Virus record (IMG/VR): IMGVR_UViG_3300009176_000021
Span: 1 to 42,202 of that record
Strand: one strand, 5' to 3'
DNA length: 42,202 nucleotides
Source: a virus
Part shown: positions 1 through 9,501 of the stretch, in pieces
How the letters are laid out: every line of letters starts with the position of its first letter
Numbering within the stretch: the first letter of the stretch is position 1
The notes under the pieces: generated by a model
What the model saw: only the letters and a program-made list of their open reading frames with translations
Told to the model about the DNA's origin: nothing
The model's database searches: none
Program-made: the position numbers and the translations under genes

Positions 1-123
1 ATCTGCTGGAAGGTCGCGAGCCCAGGGATCTGCATCCCTCGATCGTCTACGAGCCGGCGCGGAAGAATCGGTTGTTGGTGAACACGCCGCCGAACCATGC
101 CAAGTCCACGGTCATCACCATGG
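1..123. repeat. Terminal direct repeat, left copy
   Basis: The first 123 bases are identical to bases 42080-42202. The repeat lies wholly inside the terminase coding sequence and the reading frame is kept when the two ends are joined, giving one 613-aa protein. This is the mark of a circular (or circularly permuted) genome whose contig ends overlap. A true 123-bp terminal repeat cutting the terminase gene is less likely. Confidence 0.95.
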
Positions 124-1535
124 ACTACGTCACCTACCGCATCTGCAAGAACCCGGCCGTCCAGGTCATCGTCATCTCCAAGACCCAACAGCAGGCGAAG
201 AAGTATCTCTATGGGATCAAGCAGCGGTTGACACATCCCCGTTTCGCGATCTTGCAGGCGACTTTCGCCCCGGCCGAGGGATTCAAGGCAGCGGCCGATC
301 AGTGGACCGCGGACAAGATCTACCTGCAAAGGGATTCCGACCAAAAGGATCCCACCATCGAGGCGTTGGGTTTGGGCGGGCAGATCTACGGAGCACGGGC
401 GGACCTGATCATCTGCGATGACGTCGTCACCTTGGCCAATGCCCACGATCACGAGAAGCAGATGGCCTGGATCCGCCAGGAGGTCAGCTCCCGTCTAGGC
501 CCTACCGGCAAGCTGCTGGTGGTGGGCACCAGGGTCGCAGCCAAGGATCTCTATTCCGAGCTCCGCAACGGCGAGCACTTCACTACCGGGGTGTCGCCCT
601 ACACGAGACTGGCCCAACCCGCGGTGCTGGAGATGAGTGAGGACCGCAACGAGTGGGTACCGCTGTGGCCACGGTCAGATGTCCCGTTCGATCCCGAGGG
701 CGACGAAGTCGCCGACGAAGACGGGCTGTATCCGAGGTGGACTCCCGACCGGCTGTATGAGATCCGCAACGAACAGGGGCCTTCTAAATGGCAGCTCGTC
801 TACATGCAACAGGAGATCTCTGCACACTCCGTCTTCGATGCCGAGGCCGTCCGCGGTTCCCGGAACAAGGACCGCCGGCCCGGCCCTCTCATCGCCGAAC
901 GACATGGTCACCGCAAAGGTGGCATGGACGGGCTCTACGTCATCGCTGGCCTCGACCCGGCCATGGTCGGGGATTCCGCCATCGTCGTCCTCGCCGTGGA
1001 CCGTCTGACCCGGATGCGGTACATCCTCGACGTGCGCATCAAGACCTGCGCCGGAGCCCGCTGGATCCGTGAGCAGATCAAAGAGGTCACCGACCTGTAC
1101 AACGTCAACGAATGGCGGGTGGAGAAGAACGCGTTTCAGTCGTTCTTGACCCAGGACCCCGAGATCAACGAGTGGCTGGCGAGCCAAGGCGTGGTCCTGC
1201 AGGAACACCACACCGGGCGCAACAAGTGGGACACCGACTACGGCGTCGCCAGCGTCAGCCTGCTCTTCGAGCAGAACCTCATCGAGCTCCCCACCACCGT
1301 CCAGTTCGTCGCGGGCCAGACCCTCGTCGAACAGCTCATCACCTGGACGCCGAACACCCGGAACAAATGCGATGCGGTCATGGCTCTGTGGTTTGCCGAG
1401 ATCCGTGCGCGTGAGATGATCCGTACGCAGGTCAACCGCCACAACTCCTACGTCAGCAACCCGTTCCTGTCCTCGGCTCGAAAGGCAGACCAGACCGTGG
1501 TCAGCCTCGCCGAGTGGACCCGAGCGGCGGGGTAG
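1..1535 (+). CDS. Terminase large subunit, C-terminal part (continues from window end)
   Basis: ATPase-nuclease motor that packages DNA into the prohead. The gene starts at 41773 and crosses the contig junction; the frame here begins at base 3, and the joined protein is 613 aa. The Walker A motif NTPPNHAKST lies at about residues 130-139 of the full protein, and a Walker B-like stretch (LIICDD) follows near base 410. The nuclease half shows the expected acidic residues: the aspartate of VIAGLDPAMVGDSA (near base 940), a glutamate in VEKNAF, and a late aspartate in NKCDAVMALWF. The portal gene starts 12 bases after the stop. No separate small-subunit gene is seen; an HTH-like domain at the N-terminus may replace it (see 41773-42202). 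Confidence 0.93.
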   Translation, partial: LLEGREPRDLHPSIVYEPARKNRLLVNTPPNHAKSTVITMDYVTYRICKNPAVQVIVISKTQQQAKKYLYGIKQRLTHPRFAILQATFAPAEGFKAAADQWTADKIYLQRDSDQKDPTIEALGLGGQIYGARADLIICDDVVTLANAHDHEKQMAWIRQEVSSRLGPTGKLLVVGTRVAAKDLYSELRNGEHFTTGVSPYTRLAQPAVLEMSEDRNEWVPLWPRSDVPFDPEGDEVADEDGLYPRWTPDRLYEIRNEQGPSKWQLVYMQQEISAHSVFDAEAVRGSRNKDRRPGPLIAERHGHRKGGMDGLYVIAGLDPAMVGDSAIVVLAVDRLTRMRYILDVRIKTCAGARWIREQIKEVTDLYNVNEWRVEKNAFQSFLTQDPEINEWLASQGVVLQEHHTGRNKWDTDYGVASVSLLFEQNLIELPTTVQFVAGQTLVEQLITWTPNTRNKCDAVMALWFAEIRAREMIRTQVNRHNSYVSNPFLSSARKADQTVVSLAEWTRAAG

Positions 1536-1546
1536 AGGAGGGTTCG

Positions 1547-3430
1547 GTGCTCTCGGCCATCGAGATCAGCCACAAGTACGAACTGCTCCTCAAACAACAC
1601 CGGGAGCGGGACTCCCGCTGGCGCGACGTGCGGTCGGTCCGCAAAGGCCATCTCGAAGACGTTTTCCCCGGCGTTCGCTCCGAAACCTTCCCCAAACCCA
1701 TCGTCGCCAACTTCATCAACCAGGTCGCCCGCGACCTCACCGAAGTCATCGCGCCGTTACCCGCCTACAACTGCGCCAGCTCCACCATGACGTCCGACCG
1801 GGCTCGGTCCTTTGCCGACAAGCGGACCAAGATCGTCGCGCACTACATGGAGAACTCCGAGGTCGACGTCCAGATGTACACAGCCGTCGACCAGTACCTC
1901 ACCTACGGCATGATGGTCGCCCTGTTAGAACCCGACTTCGACGACAAGATCCCCCGCATCCAGTTCGAGGATCCCGTCAATGGCTACCCCGAGTACGACC
2001 GGTGGTGCCGGCTCGTCTCCTACACCAAGAAGTTCAAGAAGCCCGGCTGGATCCTCGCCGAGCAGTTTCCGGAACACGCCTCCAAGTTCCTCCGTGATCC
2101 GACCGGGCGAGACATCGGCGAGCACGACGTCGAACTGATCCGCTACATCGATGTCGACCAGTGGTTGTTGTTTCTCCCCGGTTCACCGCAGCCCGGCTTC
2201 TCCGGCCAACGCGTCCCCACCGTGCTGGTCCGCACCCCGAATCTCCTCGACCACATCCCCGTCGAGATCGCCCGTAAGCCGTTCCTCGATTACGACTCCC
2301 AGGTCGGCCAATTCGACGAGGTCATCTGGATACAGATCGCCCGCGACATCATGGCCAAGCTCAATATCGAGGCGGTCTACAAGAGCGTCCAGGCGCCGAT
2401 AGCGCTGCCGCCGGATGTCCAGGACTTCGCCCTCGGCGCGGACGCCGTGATCCGCACCGCCAACCCGGAGAAGATTCGCCGGATCCCCATCGACCTACCC
2501 CAGGGCGCGATGGCCGAAAGCCAGCTCCTCGACAAGGACATGCACGACGCCGCCCGGTATCCGGCCGGCCGCTCTGGAAACCCCGAGGCTTCCGTCATCA
2601 CGGGCCGAGGCATCCAGGCCCTCATGGGCGGGTTCGACACCCAGATCAAGACCGCCCAGACCGGCCTGACCCGGATGTTCAAGCGCATCATCGCCCGCTG
2701 CTTCGAGATGGACGAGAAGCTGTGGCCCAACGTGGACAAAGAGATCCGCGGGCAGGTCAACGGCGCGGCGTTCAAGATGACGTACCGCCCGTCCAAAGAC
2801 ATCGACGGGGACCACACCTGCGACGTCTCCTATGGATTCATGGCTGGCCTGGACCCGAACCGGGCGCTGGTCATGATGTTGCAACTTCGTGGCGACAAGG
2901 AGATCTCCCGCGACACCGTGCAGCGGTCTATGCCGTTCGGCATCGACGTGGGTGATGAACAACGCAAGATCGACGTCGAAGAGCTCAGAGACGCCGTCAA
3001 GCAGGGGATTTACCAGTACGCCACCACCATCCCGCAGATGGCGCAGATGGGTCAGGACCCAGGCGAAGCCCTCGGCAAACTCGCCGGCATGATCGGCGCC
3101 ATCGAGAAGGGCCGCACCATCGAAGAGGCCATCCTCAAACTGTTCCCACCGCCGGAACCGAAACCCGCCGAAGCGGCTGCTGGTGCCGAGGCAGCTGGCC
3201 CGCCCAATCCGCTGGAAGCTCTCCTCGGCGGTGGTGGCGGTGGTGGTGCGGCGGCTCCTCCCGAAGCAATGGGCGGTGGTGGCGGAGGTGGGCCGTTCGG
3301 TGAGGTCGCCCCCGGCCAGGCCCAGATGGGACCGGGTGGTCGGCCCGATCTCCAGCAGATGCTCGCCGGTCTTTCGGCCAGCGGGAAACCCCAGTTATCC
3401 GCGTCGGTCATGCGTCGCATGCCGGCCTAG
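1547..3430 (+). CDS. Portal protein
   Basis: A 627-aa protein directly after the terminase, the usual place of the portal that forms the dodecameric DNA channel at one capsid vertex. GTG 1547 is chosen because GAGGAGGG lies about five bases upstream; an in-frame ATG at 1514 lies inside the terminase gene and has no such site. The body is a mixed alpha/beta sequence with conserved-looking stretches such as PIVANFINQVARDLTE and a RYPAGRSGNPEASVITGRG segment. The last 130 residues are low-complexity Ala/Pro/Gly, including two runs of seven glycines, and are probably disordered. Assignment rests on position, length and overall look, not on a catalytic motif. Confidence 0.85.
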   Translation: MLSAIEISHKYELLLKQHRERDSRWRDVRSVRKGHLEDVFPGVRSETFPKPIVANFINQVARDLTEVIAPLPAYNCASSTMTSDRARSFADKRTKIVAHYMENSEVDVQMYTAVDQYLTYGMMVALLEPDFDDKIPRIQFEDPVNGYPEYDRWCRLVSYTKKFKKPGWILAEQFPEHASKFLRDPTGRDIGEHDVELIRYIDVDQWLLFLPGSPQPGFSGQRVPTVLVRTPNLLDHIPVEIARKPFLDYDSQVGQFDEVIWIQIARDIMAKLNIEAVYKSVQAPIALPPDVQDFALGADAVIRTANPEKIRRIPIDLPQGAMAESQLLDKDMHDAARYPAGRSGNPEASVITGRGIQALMGGFDTQIKTAQTGLTRMFKRIIARCFEMDEKLWPNVDKEIRGQVNGAAFKMTYRPSKDIDGDHTCDVSYGFMAGLDPNRALVMMLQLRGDKEISRDTVQRSMPFGIDVGDEQRKIDVEELRDAVKQGIYQYATTIPQMAQMGQDPGEALGKLAGMIGAIEKGRTIEEAILKLFPPPEPKPAEAAAGAEAAGPPNPLEALLGGGGGGGAAAPPEAMGGGGGGGPFGEVAPGQAQMGPGGRPDLQQMLAGLSASGKPQLSASVMRRMPA

Positions 3431-3445
3431 AAGAAAGGGATTCTC

Positions 3446-3613
3446 ATGGGCAAGAACGTTCCCACCGGACCCGGTGGCGGAGGACGAGCCGCTCCACACG
3501 AGCAGCAGCCGTCCGTGCAGAAGGAGAACAAGACCAACGCCAGCCCCAAGGGCGACGTCCGTTTCGGTGTCGCACCCCCCGGTGTCCGCGGTACGTCGAA
3601 AGGTTGCTGCTGA
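3446..3613 (+). CDS. Small hypothetical virion-operon protein (55 aa)
   Basis: A short ORF beginning MGKNVPTGPGGGG and ending SKGCC. AGAAAGGGA lies seven to fourteen bases upstream of the ATG, and the TGA stop shares its A with the ATG of the next gene, so translation is likely coupled. The product is Gly/Pro/Lys-rich and looks disordered. Its CC C-terminus stands out because the following structural genes almost lack cysteine. Function unknown; position suggests a minor head component or assembly factor. Confidence 0.6.
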   Translation: MGKNVPTGPGGGGRAAPHEQQPSVQKENKTNASPKGDVRFGVAPPGVRGTSKGCC

Positions 3614-3900
3614 TGGCTGTCCGCAGATCACCCACGCCAGGAAAGCTGCCCCCGATCGGCGGCAAGGCGCCCACCAAGAGCGCACCCGCACCGAACGCTG
3701 GCCCGATCGGCAGTAAGTCCACACCCCGGCGCACCATCACACCGCAGGCGGCGACCACTGGTGCGGCAGCCAAGGGCGTAGCCCGCGAAAAGCTGGTCCA
3801 GAAGCTCAAGTCCAACCGGGCCTCGAAGCTCAACGGGACGGTCACCAAGAAGCAGACGCTCAACGGGATGGCCCGAGCCAGAGCAACACGGGAACGGTAA
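3613..3900 (+). CDS. Small basic hypothetical protein
   Basis: A 95-aa protein starting MAVRRSPTPGK. ATG 3613 overlaps the previous stop (TGATG); the in-frame upstream ATG at 3604 has no better ribosome site. The first half is Pro/Ala/Gly/Lys-rich and probably unstructured; the second half (residues about 50-95) is a basic helix-rich segment with many Lys and Arg and almost no acidic residues, suited to contact DNA or an acidic partner. It sits between portal and the giant virion protein, so a head-interior DNA-associated role is possible but not shown. Confidence 0.65.
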   Translation: MAVRRSPTPGKLPPIGGKAPTKSAPAPNAGPIGSKSTPRRTITPQAATTGAAAKGVAREKLVQKLKSNRASKLNGTVTKKQTLNGMARARATRER

Positions 3901-3917
3901 GGAGGTGACCGGAAGCC

Positions 3918-4385
3918 ATGGCTCCTAGAGGGGGATACCAGCCGCCGGCCAGCCCGGCCCCGTCTTCGGGGCCAGGGCCGTTGTCGCGGCGGACAGACGG
4001 TGGGCCGGCGGACAAGAAACAACCCGTCCGGGAACTGCCGAACGCCGAATACGGCGAAGCCCAGGAGTTCCGCACCAACCAGCAAGCGGCCCCGCTCGCC
4101 GCCTCCCCCGGAGGCGCCCAGGTCAGCCCTGGCCCTCCGGTGGACCCAGGCGCCAGCGTCGTCGGATTCGGCGATCCGTCCCAGCAGCCGAATCAACCGG
4201 TCACCGCGGGCGCAGATTCGGGTCTCGGTCCCGACTCCTCGGCCCTGGGACTCCCCGATCCGAACAAGGTCGACCTCAAGAACCTTGCTCGGGTTCTTCC
4301 CGCCCTCGAACTGATCGCCGGACTGCCGACCTCATCCCAGTCGACCCGCAACGTCGTACGGCGCCTCCGGTCGATGATGGATTGA
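3918..4385 (+). CDS. Proline/glycine-rich virion-operon protein
   Basis: A 155-aa protein with a strong ribosome site (AAGGAGGTGACC) ahead of ATG 3918. Residues 1-110 are dominated by Pro, Gly, Ala, Ser and Gln and look disordered. A compact C-terminal segment (residues about 115-155, containing NLARVLPALELIAGLP and VVRRLRSMMD) could form two helices that dock on a partner. It ends 10 bases before the giant protein gene. It contains no cysteine. Function unknown; a linker or assembly factor of the portal/core is a reasonable guess from context. Confidence 0.65.
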   Translation: MAPRGGYQPPASPAPSSGPGPLSRRTDGGPADKKQPVRELPNAEYGEAQEFRTNQQAAPLAASPGGAQVSPGPPVDPGASVVGFGDPSQQPNQPVTAGADSGLGPDSSALGLPDPNKVDLKNLARVLPALELIAGLPTSSQSTRNVVRRLRSMMD

Positions 4386-4395
4386 GAGGCCGAGC

Positions 4396-7300
4396 ATGTC
4401 CTTCTGGAGCGGACTCACCGGATTCGGCAAAGACCTGGGTCGAGCGTGGACCGACTGGTGGGATGACGAGGGGAAGCAGAACCTCGCTTTCGCCTACGAC
4501 ACCGCTCTCGGTGGTGCCCTTGGCCTGTCGCCGGCCCACACCGTCAAAGCAGCCGCTGACTGGAAGGGAATCAAGGAACGCGAAGCCGGACGGGACCCGC
4601 TCAACTCTGTCATCACCCACGGATTGGGACCGGTCGCTCCCCTGCTCCAGAACGTCGGCTCGACGCTCGAAAGGATCCCCGGCAGCACCGGAGTCCTCAA
4701 GGCCCTCGATACCGGGCGCGAATGGGCCGGTCGGGGAATCTCCACCTTCTTGATGGCCGGTCAACAGGACGACCGCTTCAATCCCGACAACTGGCACAAG
4801 GCATGGAACGAATCCCGGCACATCTCGCCGGGACAGACGATCGCCTCGATCTTCGGTGCCGCAGAGAATTCGGCGTTCAACAAGGGCGACGAAGAACTCA
4901 CGATCGACGAGATCGTGGCCTACAACAAAGCCCAGGGAACGGACCCGAGCAAACAAGACGGCTGGTACCGATGGGTTTCTGGCGGCCTGGATTTCGGGGC
5001 GAACTTCATCGACCCCAGCTTCGCTCTCGGCAAGCTCGCAAAAGCCAAGAAGGTCAAATGGCTCTACCAACCGCTGAAGACCGTAGAGCAGCAGGAGAAG
5101 TACTTGGACTCCACGCGGCTTCAGAAGGTTCTCGACCTGTCCAAGACGGCCAAGTCCTCCAACGAGCTCTACCAGAAAGCATTCACGTCTTCGACGTTCG
5201 GTGGCCGGCAGGCCGACGTCCTCTTCTCTTTGCGCCACGACGAGGCCGCTCAACGCGATGCCGTCCGGGCGTTCCTCGGAGACAAGGATTCCCTCGACCG
5301 TCTCAAGAACTACAACGAAGGCGCGGCCGACAAGATCATGGACGCGAAGACCCGCGAAGAATGGGCGGGTCTGAAGAATCGTGAAGAGATAGGTTCGAAC
5401 CACGTCTTGTCGCTCACGGCCGACGAGCGGGCTCGTCTCAAGGTGCTCGACGGCCAGCGCATCCAATCGGCGAAGGACGCTTATCTTGACCCGGACACTC
5501 TCGACGATCTCCGGAAGACACTTGTCGGTCAGTATTCGCCGCGTGTCGGCTACAAGGCCGTCAAGAAGTACAAGGCCATGCAACAGAAGTCGATCTACGA
5601 CCGGCCCATTGCCGTTCGCCTGGTGAAGTCGCTGTCGCTGTCCACCGATTCGCGCATCGTCAGGCAGCTGGACCTCAACGACGAACAGGGGATCACGGGT
5701 CTTCGGCAGTACCTCGACCGCACTCCGCTCGATCCACAGGTCAGGGACAAGTTCCTCTCCCAGTACATCGGCGCCCCCTCGGCGGAGATTCGTGGCCGAA
5801 TCGCCGGCGAAGTCGAAGACGCGGTCGTCAAGGCCATGGCCGACAAGCACGGGCTTGGGGACGAGAACTACAAGCAGATCCTGGCCACGGCTAGACAGGG
5901 CCGGGCTGCCGCCCGGTGGGAGCACCAGCAGAACACTCGGCGGTTCATCACCGAAAAGCTTCAGCTCGAAACCGAGAAGAAACTCAAGAACGAACCGGAG
6001 ATCGACCTCACCGAGATCATGGACGCCGACGGCATGGTCAGTCTCAGCGCCCTACCGATCCTGACCTCACAGCGGGCAGACGTGTTGTCACTGGCCGATG
6101 TCGATCACATGAACCGAGTGTTCGGTCGGCAGTCCTCCAAGCTCCGCAAAGCTGCCTCACTCGGTGGCTACATCGACAAGGTCACCGACGGACTCGACGA
6201 CGTCAACTCCCTATGGAAGACGACGACACTGCTTCGAGGCGGCTGGACCGTACGGATGCTCTCGGACGAGGTGATGCGCCAAGCCATGCTGATGGGCGCT
6301 TTCAAGACGATGGCCTACAGCGCCCGAGGAACGGCCAACTTCACCTACAACGTCGTCAACCGCGCACGCGCGGGAATCGGTTACGCCTTGGCGAGGAACA
6401 AGGAGGAGGAGACCGAGATGTTGAAGAACATCGGTCGCCCCTCCGCTGCGACCAGCCGAAAGAACGCCCGGCGCGGTGTCGCCAAGGAAGGCACTACCGT
6501 CGAACTCGGTGCCCGTACCAAATACGGTTCCATGGAAGAAGCCTTCGTCAACGGTGATCTCGTCACCGAGGACTACATCAGGGGAATCGAAGAACTCGCC
6601 GGAATGAGTAGGTTGCCCGAGACCGAGGCCAGGCTCCTATCCGCTCGTAAGCAGCTCGGAGAGACACAATTCCGTAACGAACTCTTCGACTACGCCCTTT
6701 CCAAGATCGGCCACGATCGCTACGCCAATCCCCTCTGGCAAGGTGAAATCCTCGACCAGGCAGCCGGGGGCAGACGAATGGCCGTGAATCCCTTCACCGG
6801 AGACGTCGGAGATCTCGACGTCAAGGGTCTGGTTCCTGCAGCGTCGAAGGCGATCACCCGAAACGCCAAAGGCCACTTCGAGCATGACGATCTCTACGAC
6901 TTCATCGCCGAGAACCGGGACCTGATCACCTACCGGGGCAGCCAGTTCGGGATCATCCCGGACCGCTCCGGTGGCCTACGTCTGGCGGTCTTCACCCCAG
7001 GGAAGGTCACCAGACCGACGAGTCTTCGCGGGGCGGTGTTCGGAATCCAGAAGCGGTCACGCGCTACCCAAGGAAACATCATCAAGGGTCGCCACGGTAC
7101 CTACGAACTCGCCGCAGCCTTGGCCGACGAGAAGTTCGCCAAGAGGGTTTCCGTCGACGGCTACGAAGGTGGCGGAGCCGGGAACATGATGCTCGGGTCC
7201 TTCAGCACCAAGGTCATGCGCACCACCTCGGCCAAGTCCTGGACAGAGTTTCGGGCAGCCGACGACATGGCCGCTTACGGGCAGACCTGGGAACGAGCAG

Positions 7301-9486
7301 TCAACCACCAGATCGCCTCCGACCCTGTCGCCAAGCGCATTCTCCTCGGAGAAGACGATGACCAGATCACTGCCTTCTTGGAGTCACCCGCTGCGCGGGG
7401 GCTTCGCCGTGACAAGCCGTTCTTCTCTCACAACCCGCGGGCGTGGATCAGCACCGTCCGGACCATGGTCGACGAACATGTACCCGACCTGACCTGGACC
7501 ACCAAGACCGGCGAACGGAGCCTTCGATCCGAAGTGTTGGCGAGCCGGGCAAGGATCGACGACTACGCCAAGGCCATGAGGAACGAAGGGATCGAACTTC
7601 CTGACATCCACGGCGAGAGCATCGAGCACGTCCTCGGTACCGGATCGCTGTGGAAGGACGTCGGCAAGAGTGTCAACTGGGCGATGAACACCCTCGGCAC
7701 CGTGCCGTCGGAGATCGGTTCGCGTGTTCCCTTCTTCGATCGCTCCTACCGGATGCATCTCAAGTCACTCGTTCAGACCTCCGACGAGATGGCGAAGGCC
7801 GCGATCGACCCAGCTGAGTACGCCCACCTCGAACATGTCGCGCGGACGCACGCTCTGGCGGACGTACGGAAGTGGCTCTACAACTCCGACTCCGTCACGA
7901 CCCTGGCTCACAAGACCCGGTATGTCACGGCGTTCATGGGTGCCACCCAGGACGCGATGTCCGCGTGGATGAAGATTGCCAAAGACGACCCGTCCGTGCT
8001 GGTCACCCTCGGCAAGATCTGGAACGCTCCCGAGAAGGCGGGACTCATCCAGGATGGTGACGGCAACCAGCTTCAGATGATCGACGGGAAAGAGGTCTGG
8101 TTCGCATCTGACCGTGATGAGAAGGGCAACCTCGTTCGTCTTGACACGTCGGCACCCGAAAACAAGAACGTCGGCAAGGGCCGCTACATCGTCCTGAAGG
8201 CACCGAACGGCACACCGATCACCCTGTTCGGCAAGGACTCGTCTTTCTTGGCGAAAGCCAACAAGGACGCCTTCAACACCTTCGTCAACTGGAACCCTGG
8301 AGCCGGGCCGCTGGTAGCGGCCTCGCTCAACGAAGTACTCATCAGGAACAAAACCCTGATCAAGGACGACGACAAGTTCGCCAAGTGGGTGGTCGAACAG
8401 ATCCTTCCGTTTGGTGTCCAGGCCGACACCTGGAAGACCCTGATGTCGTCCACCATGAAAGAAGGAGTGACGGCGTGGCAGGGCGAGGAGTCGACCGAGT
8501 TCAACTCGCGGACGACGGCGATCATGCAGACCATGCTCTTCGAGTGGGCTCGGAACGGAAAGCACGGCGAGCCTCCGAGCTGGGACGTGGCCGCCGATCG
8601 GGCCAAGAACATCGGAACGTTGCGGTTGCTGGGTGCCCTCACGCTGCCGGTCCAGTTCCAATACAAGAGCCCGTATCAGCCCTACATCGACGCCTACAAT
8701 CTGTTGAGACGCCAGGATCCCGAGCACGCCGACATGAAGTTCGTGGCTCGATACGGCGAAGAGTACTTCTATCTTGTCGGCCGGGTCAGTCAAGCCCTGC
8801 CTGGGCTGCCGACCTCGGTCAAGGGACAGCAGTTCTTCGACAAGAACCGTGACCTCATCGAGAAGCACCCGGAACTACTCGGTTTGATCATGGGCAACGA
8901 AGGAGCGGGAGAGTTCTCCAAGTCCGTCTACGAGGCGCAGAAACGGGAGAGCCTCATCCCTGGTGGGGAGAAGCTGCGGGGACCTCGGAAGCCGGAGGAC
9001 GTCGTCAAGGACGCCGAGGCGAAGATCGGGTGGCTCAGGTATTCGAGGTTCATGGATGCATACGAGGCCGACCTCAGTGAACGTGGCCTTCGCAACGACC
9101 GCCAAAGTGGTGCCGAAGACTTGGTGGAGGCTAAGCGGGCTTTCCTCGCCCAGAACGCTGACGACAACCCTGGGTGGGGTGATGACTTCTACACCGTCGA
9201 CATGAAGAAGAATGAGAAGCAGATCGAAGGTCTGGCCGCAATCGCCCAAGACGAACGGTTCCGAGGACGGCCCGAGATCCAAGGACTCACGGATTACCTC
9301 ATCCTGCGGGAGCAGATGAGGTATCAACTCCAGTCGCGTGCGGCAGAGGGTGGGGCCAGCACCCTCGAAGCTCGGTCGAACGAAGACCTTGCGGATCTGT
9401 GGGACACCGTGGTCTTGGACCTCAAGAACAAGAACCCGTCGTTCGGTCCCCTCCATCACCGCTGGCTCGAAAAGGACAAGTTCTGA
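4396..9486 (+). CDS. Giant virion protein (1696 aa), probable internal core/ejection protein
   Basis: The longest gene of the genome, starting with MSFWSGLTGFGKDLG after GAGAGG at a good distance. The protein is largely helical and charged, and I saw no cysteine anywhere in its 1696 residues. A hydrophobic patch occurs near residues 610-650 (LLRGGWTVRMLSDEVMRQAMLMGAF). I recognise no enzymatic motif. It lies before the scaffold and capsid genes, where a tape measure is not expected, and directly before proteins with peptidoglycan-cutting domains. This fits the giant internal virion proteins of short-tailed phages, which leave the head ahead of the DNA and form a channel across the cell envelope. 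A very unusual tape measure is the main alternative. Confidence 0.75.
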   Translation: MSFWSGLTGFGKDLGRAWTDWWDDEGKQNLAFAYDTALGGALGLSPAHTVKAAADWKGIKEREAGRDPLNSVITHGLGPVAPLLQNVGSTLERIPGSTGVLKALDTGREWAGRGISTFLMAGQQDDRFNPDNWHKAWNESRHISPGQTIASIFGAAENSAFNKGDEELTIDEIVAYNKAQGTDPSKQDGWYRWVSGGLDFGANFIDPSFALGKLAKAKKVKWLYQPLKTVEQQEKYLDSTRLQKVLDLSKTAKSSNELYQKAFTSSTFGGRQADVLFSLRHDEAAQRDAVRAFLGDKDSLDRLKNYNEGAADKIMDAKTREEWAGLKNREEIGSNHVLSLTADERARLKVLDGQRIQSAKDAYLDPDTLDDLRKTLVGQYSPRVGYKAVKKYKAMQQKSIYDRPIAVRLVKSLSLSTDSRIVRQLDLNDEQGITGLRQYLDRTPLDPQVRDKFLSQYIGAPSAEIRGRIAGEVEDAVVKAMADKHGLGDENYKQILATARQGRAAARWEHQQNTRRFITEKLQLETEKKLKNEPEIDLTEIMDADGMVSLSALPILTSQRADVLSLADVDHMNRVFGRQSSKLRKAASLGGYIDKVTDGLDDVNSLWKTTTLLRGGWTVRMLSDEVMRQAMLMGAFKTMAYSARGTANFTYNVVNRARAGIGYALARNKEEETEMLKNIGRPSAATSRKNARRGVAKEGTTVELGARTKYGSMEEAFVNGDLVTEDYIRGIEELAGMSRLPETEARLLSARKQLGETQFRNELFDYALSKIGHDRYANPLWQGEILDQAAGGRRMAVNPFTGDVGDLDVKGLVPAASKAITRNAKGHFEHDDLYDFIAENRDLITYRGSQFGIIPDRSGGLRLAVFTPGKVTRPTSLRGAVFGIQKRSRATQGNIIKGRHGTYELAAALADEKFAKRVSVDGYEGGGAGNMMLGSFSTKVMRTTSAKSWTEFRAADDMAAYGQTWERAVNHQIASDPVAKRILLGEDDDQITAFLESPAARGLRRDKPFFSHNPRAWISTVRTMVDEHVPDLTWTTKTGERSLRSEVLASRARIDDYAKAMRNEGIELPDIHGESIEHVLGTGSLWKDVGKSVNWAMNTLGTVPSEIGSRVPFFDRSYRMHLKSLVQTSDEMAKAAIDPAEYAHLEHVARTHALADVRKWLYNSDSVTTLAHKTRYVTAFMGATQDAMSAWMKIAKDDPSVLVTLGKIWNAPEKAGLIQDGDGNQLQMIDGKEVWFASDRDEKGNLVRLDTSAPENKNVGKGRYIVLKAPNGTPITLFGKDSSFLAKANKDAFNTFVNWNPGAGPLVAASLNEVLIRNKTLIKDDDKFAKWVVEQILPFGVQADTWKTLMSSTMKEGVTAWQGEESTEFNSRTTAIMQTMLFEWARNGKHGEPPSWDVAADRAKNIGTLRLLGALTLPVQFQYKSPYQPYIDAYNLLRRQDPEHADMKFVARYGEEYFYLVGRVSQALPGLPTSVKGQQFFDKNRDLIEKHPELLGLIMGNEGAGEFSKSVYEAQKRESLIPGGEKLRGPRKPEDVVKDAEAKIGWLRYSRFMDAYEADLSERGLRNDRQSGAEDLVEAKRAFLAQNADDNPGWGDDFYTVDMKKNEKQIEGLAAIAQDERFRGRPEIQGLTDYLILREQMRYQLQSRAAEGGASTLEARSNEDLADLWDTVVLDLKNKNPSFGPLHHRWLEKDKF

Positions 9487-9501
9487 GAGGAGTGAGTGGA
9501 G

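Noticed and set aside
225-236. Operator-like GGTTGACAC inside the terminase gene
   Set aside because: Only the first nine bases match; the GTAY end of the site is missing, so it is probably chance within coding sequence.
4276-5925. 549-aa open frame on the minus strand
   Set aside because: It lies entirely opposite the portal-proximal genes and the giant virion gene, has no ribosome site or domain, and is a typical antisense frame of GC-rich coding DNA.
7765-8868. 367-aa open frame on the minus strand
   Set aside because: Antisense to the giant virion gene; composition (many Arg, Val, Leu, His) and lack of any motif mark it as a shadow frame.
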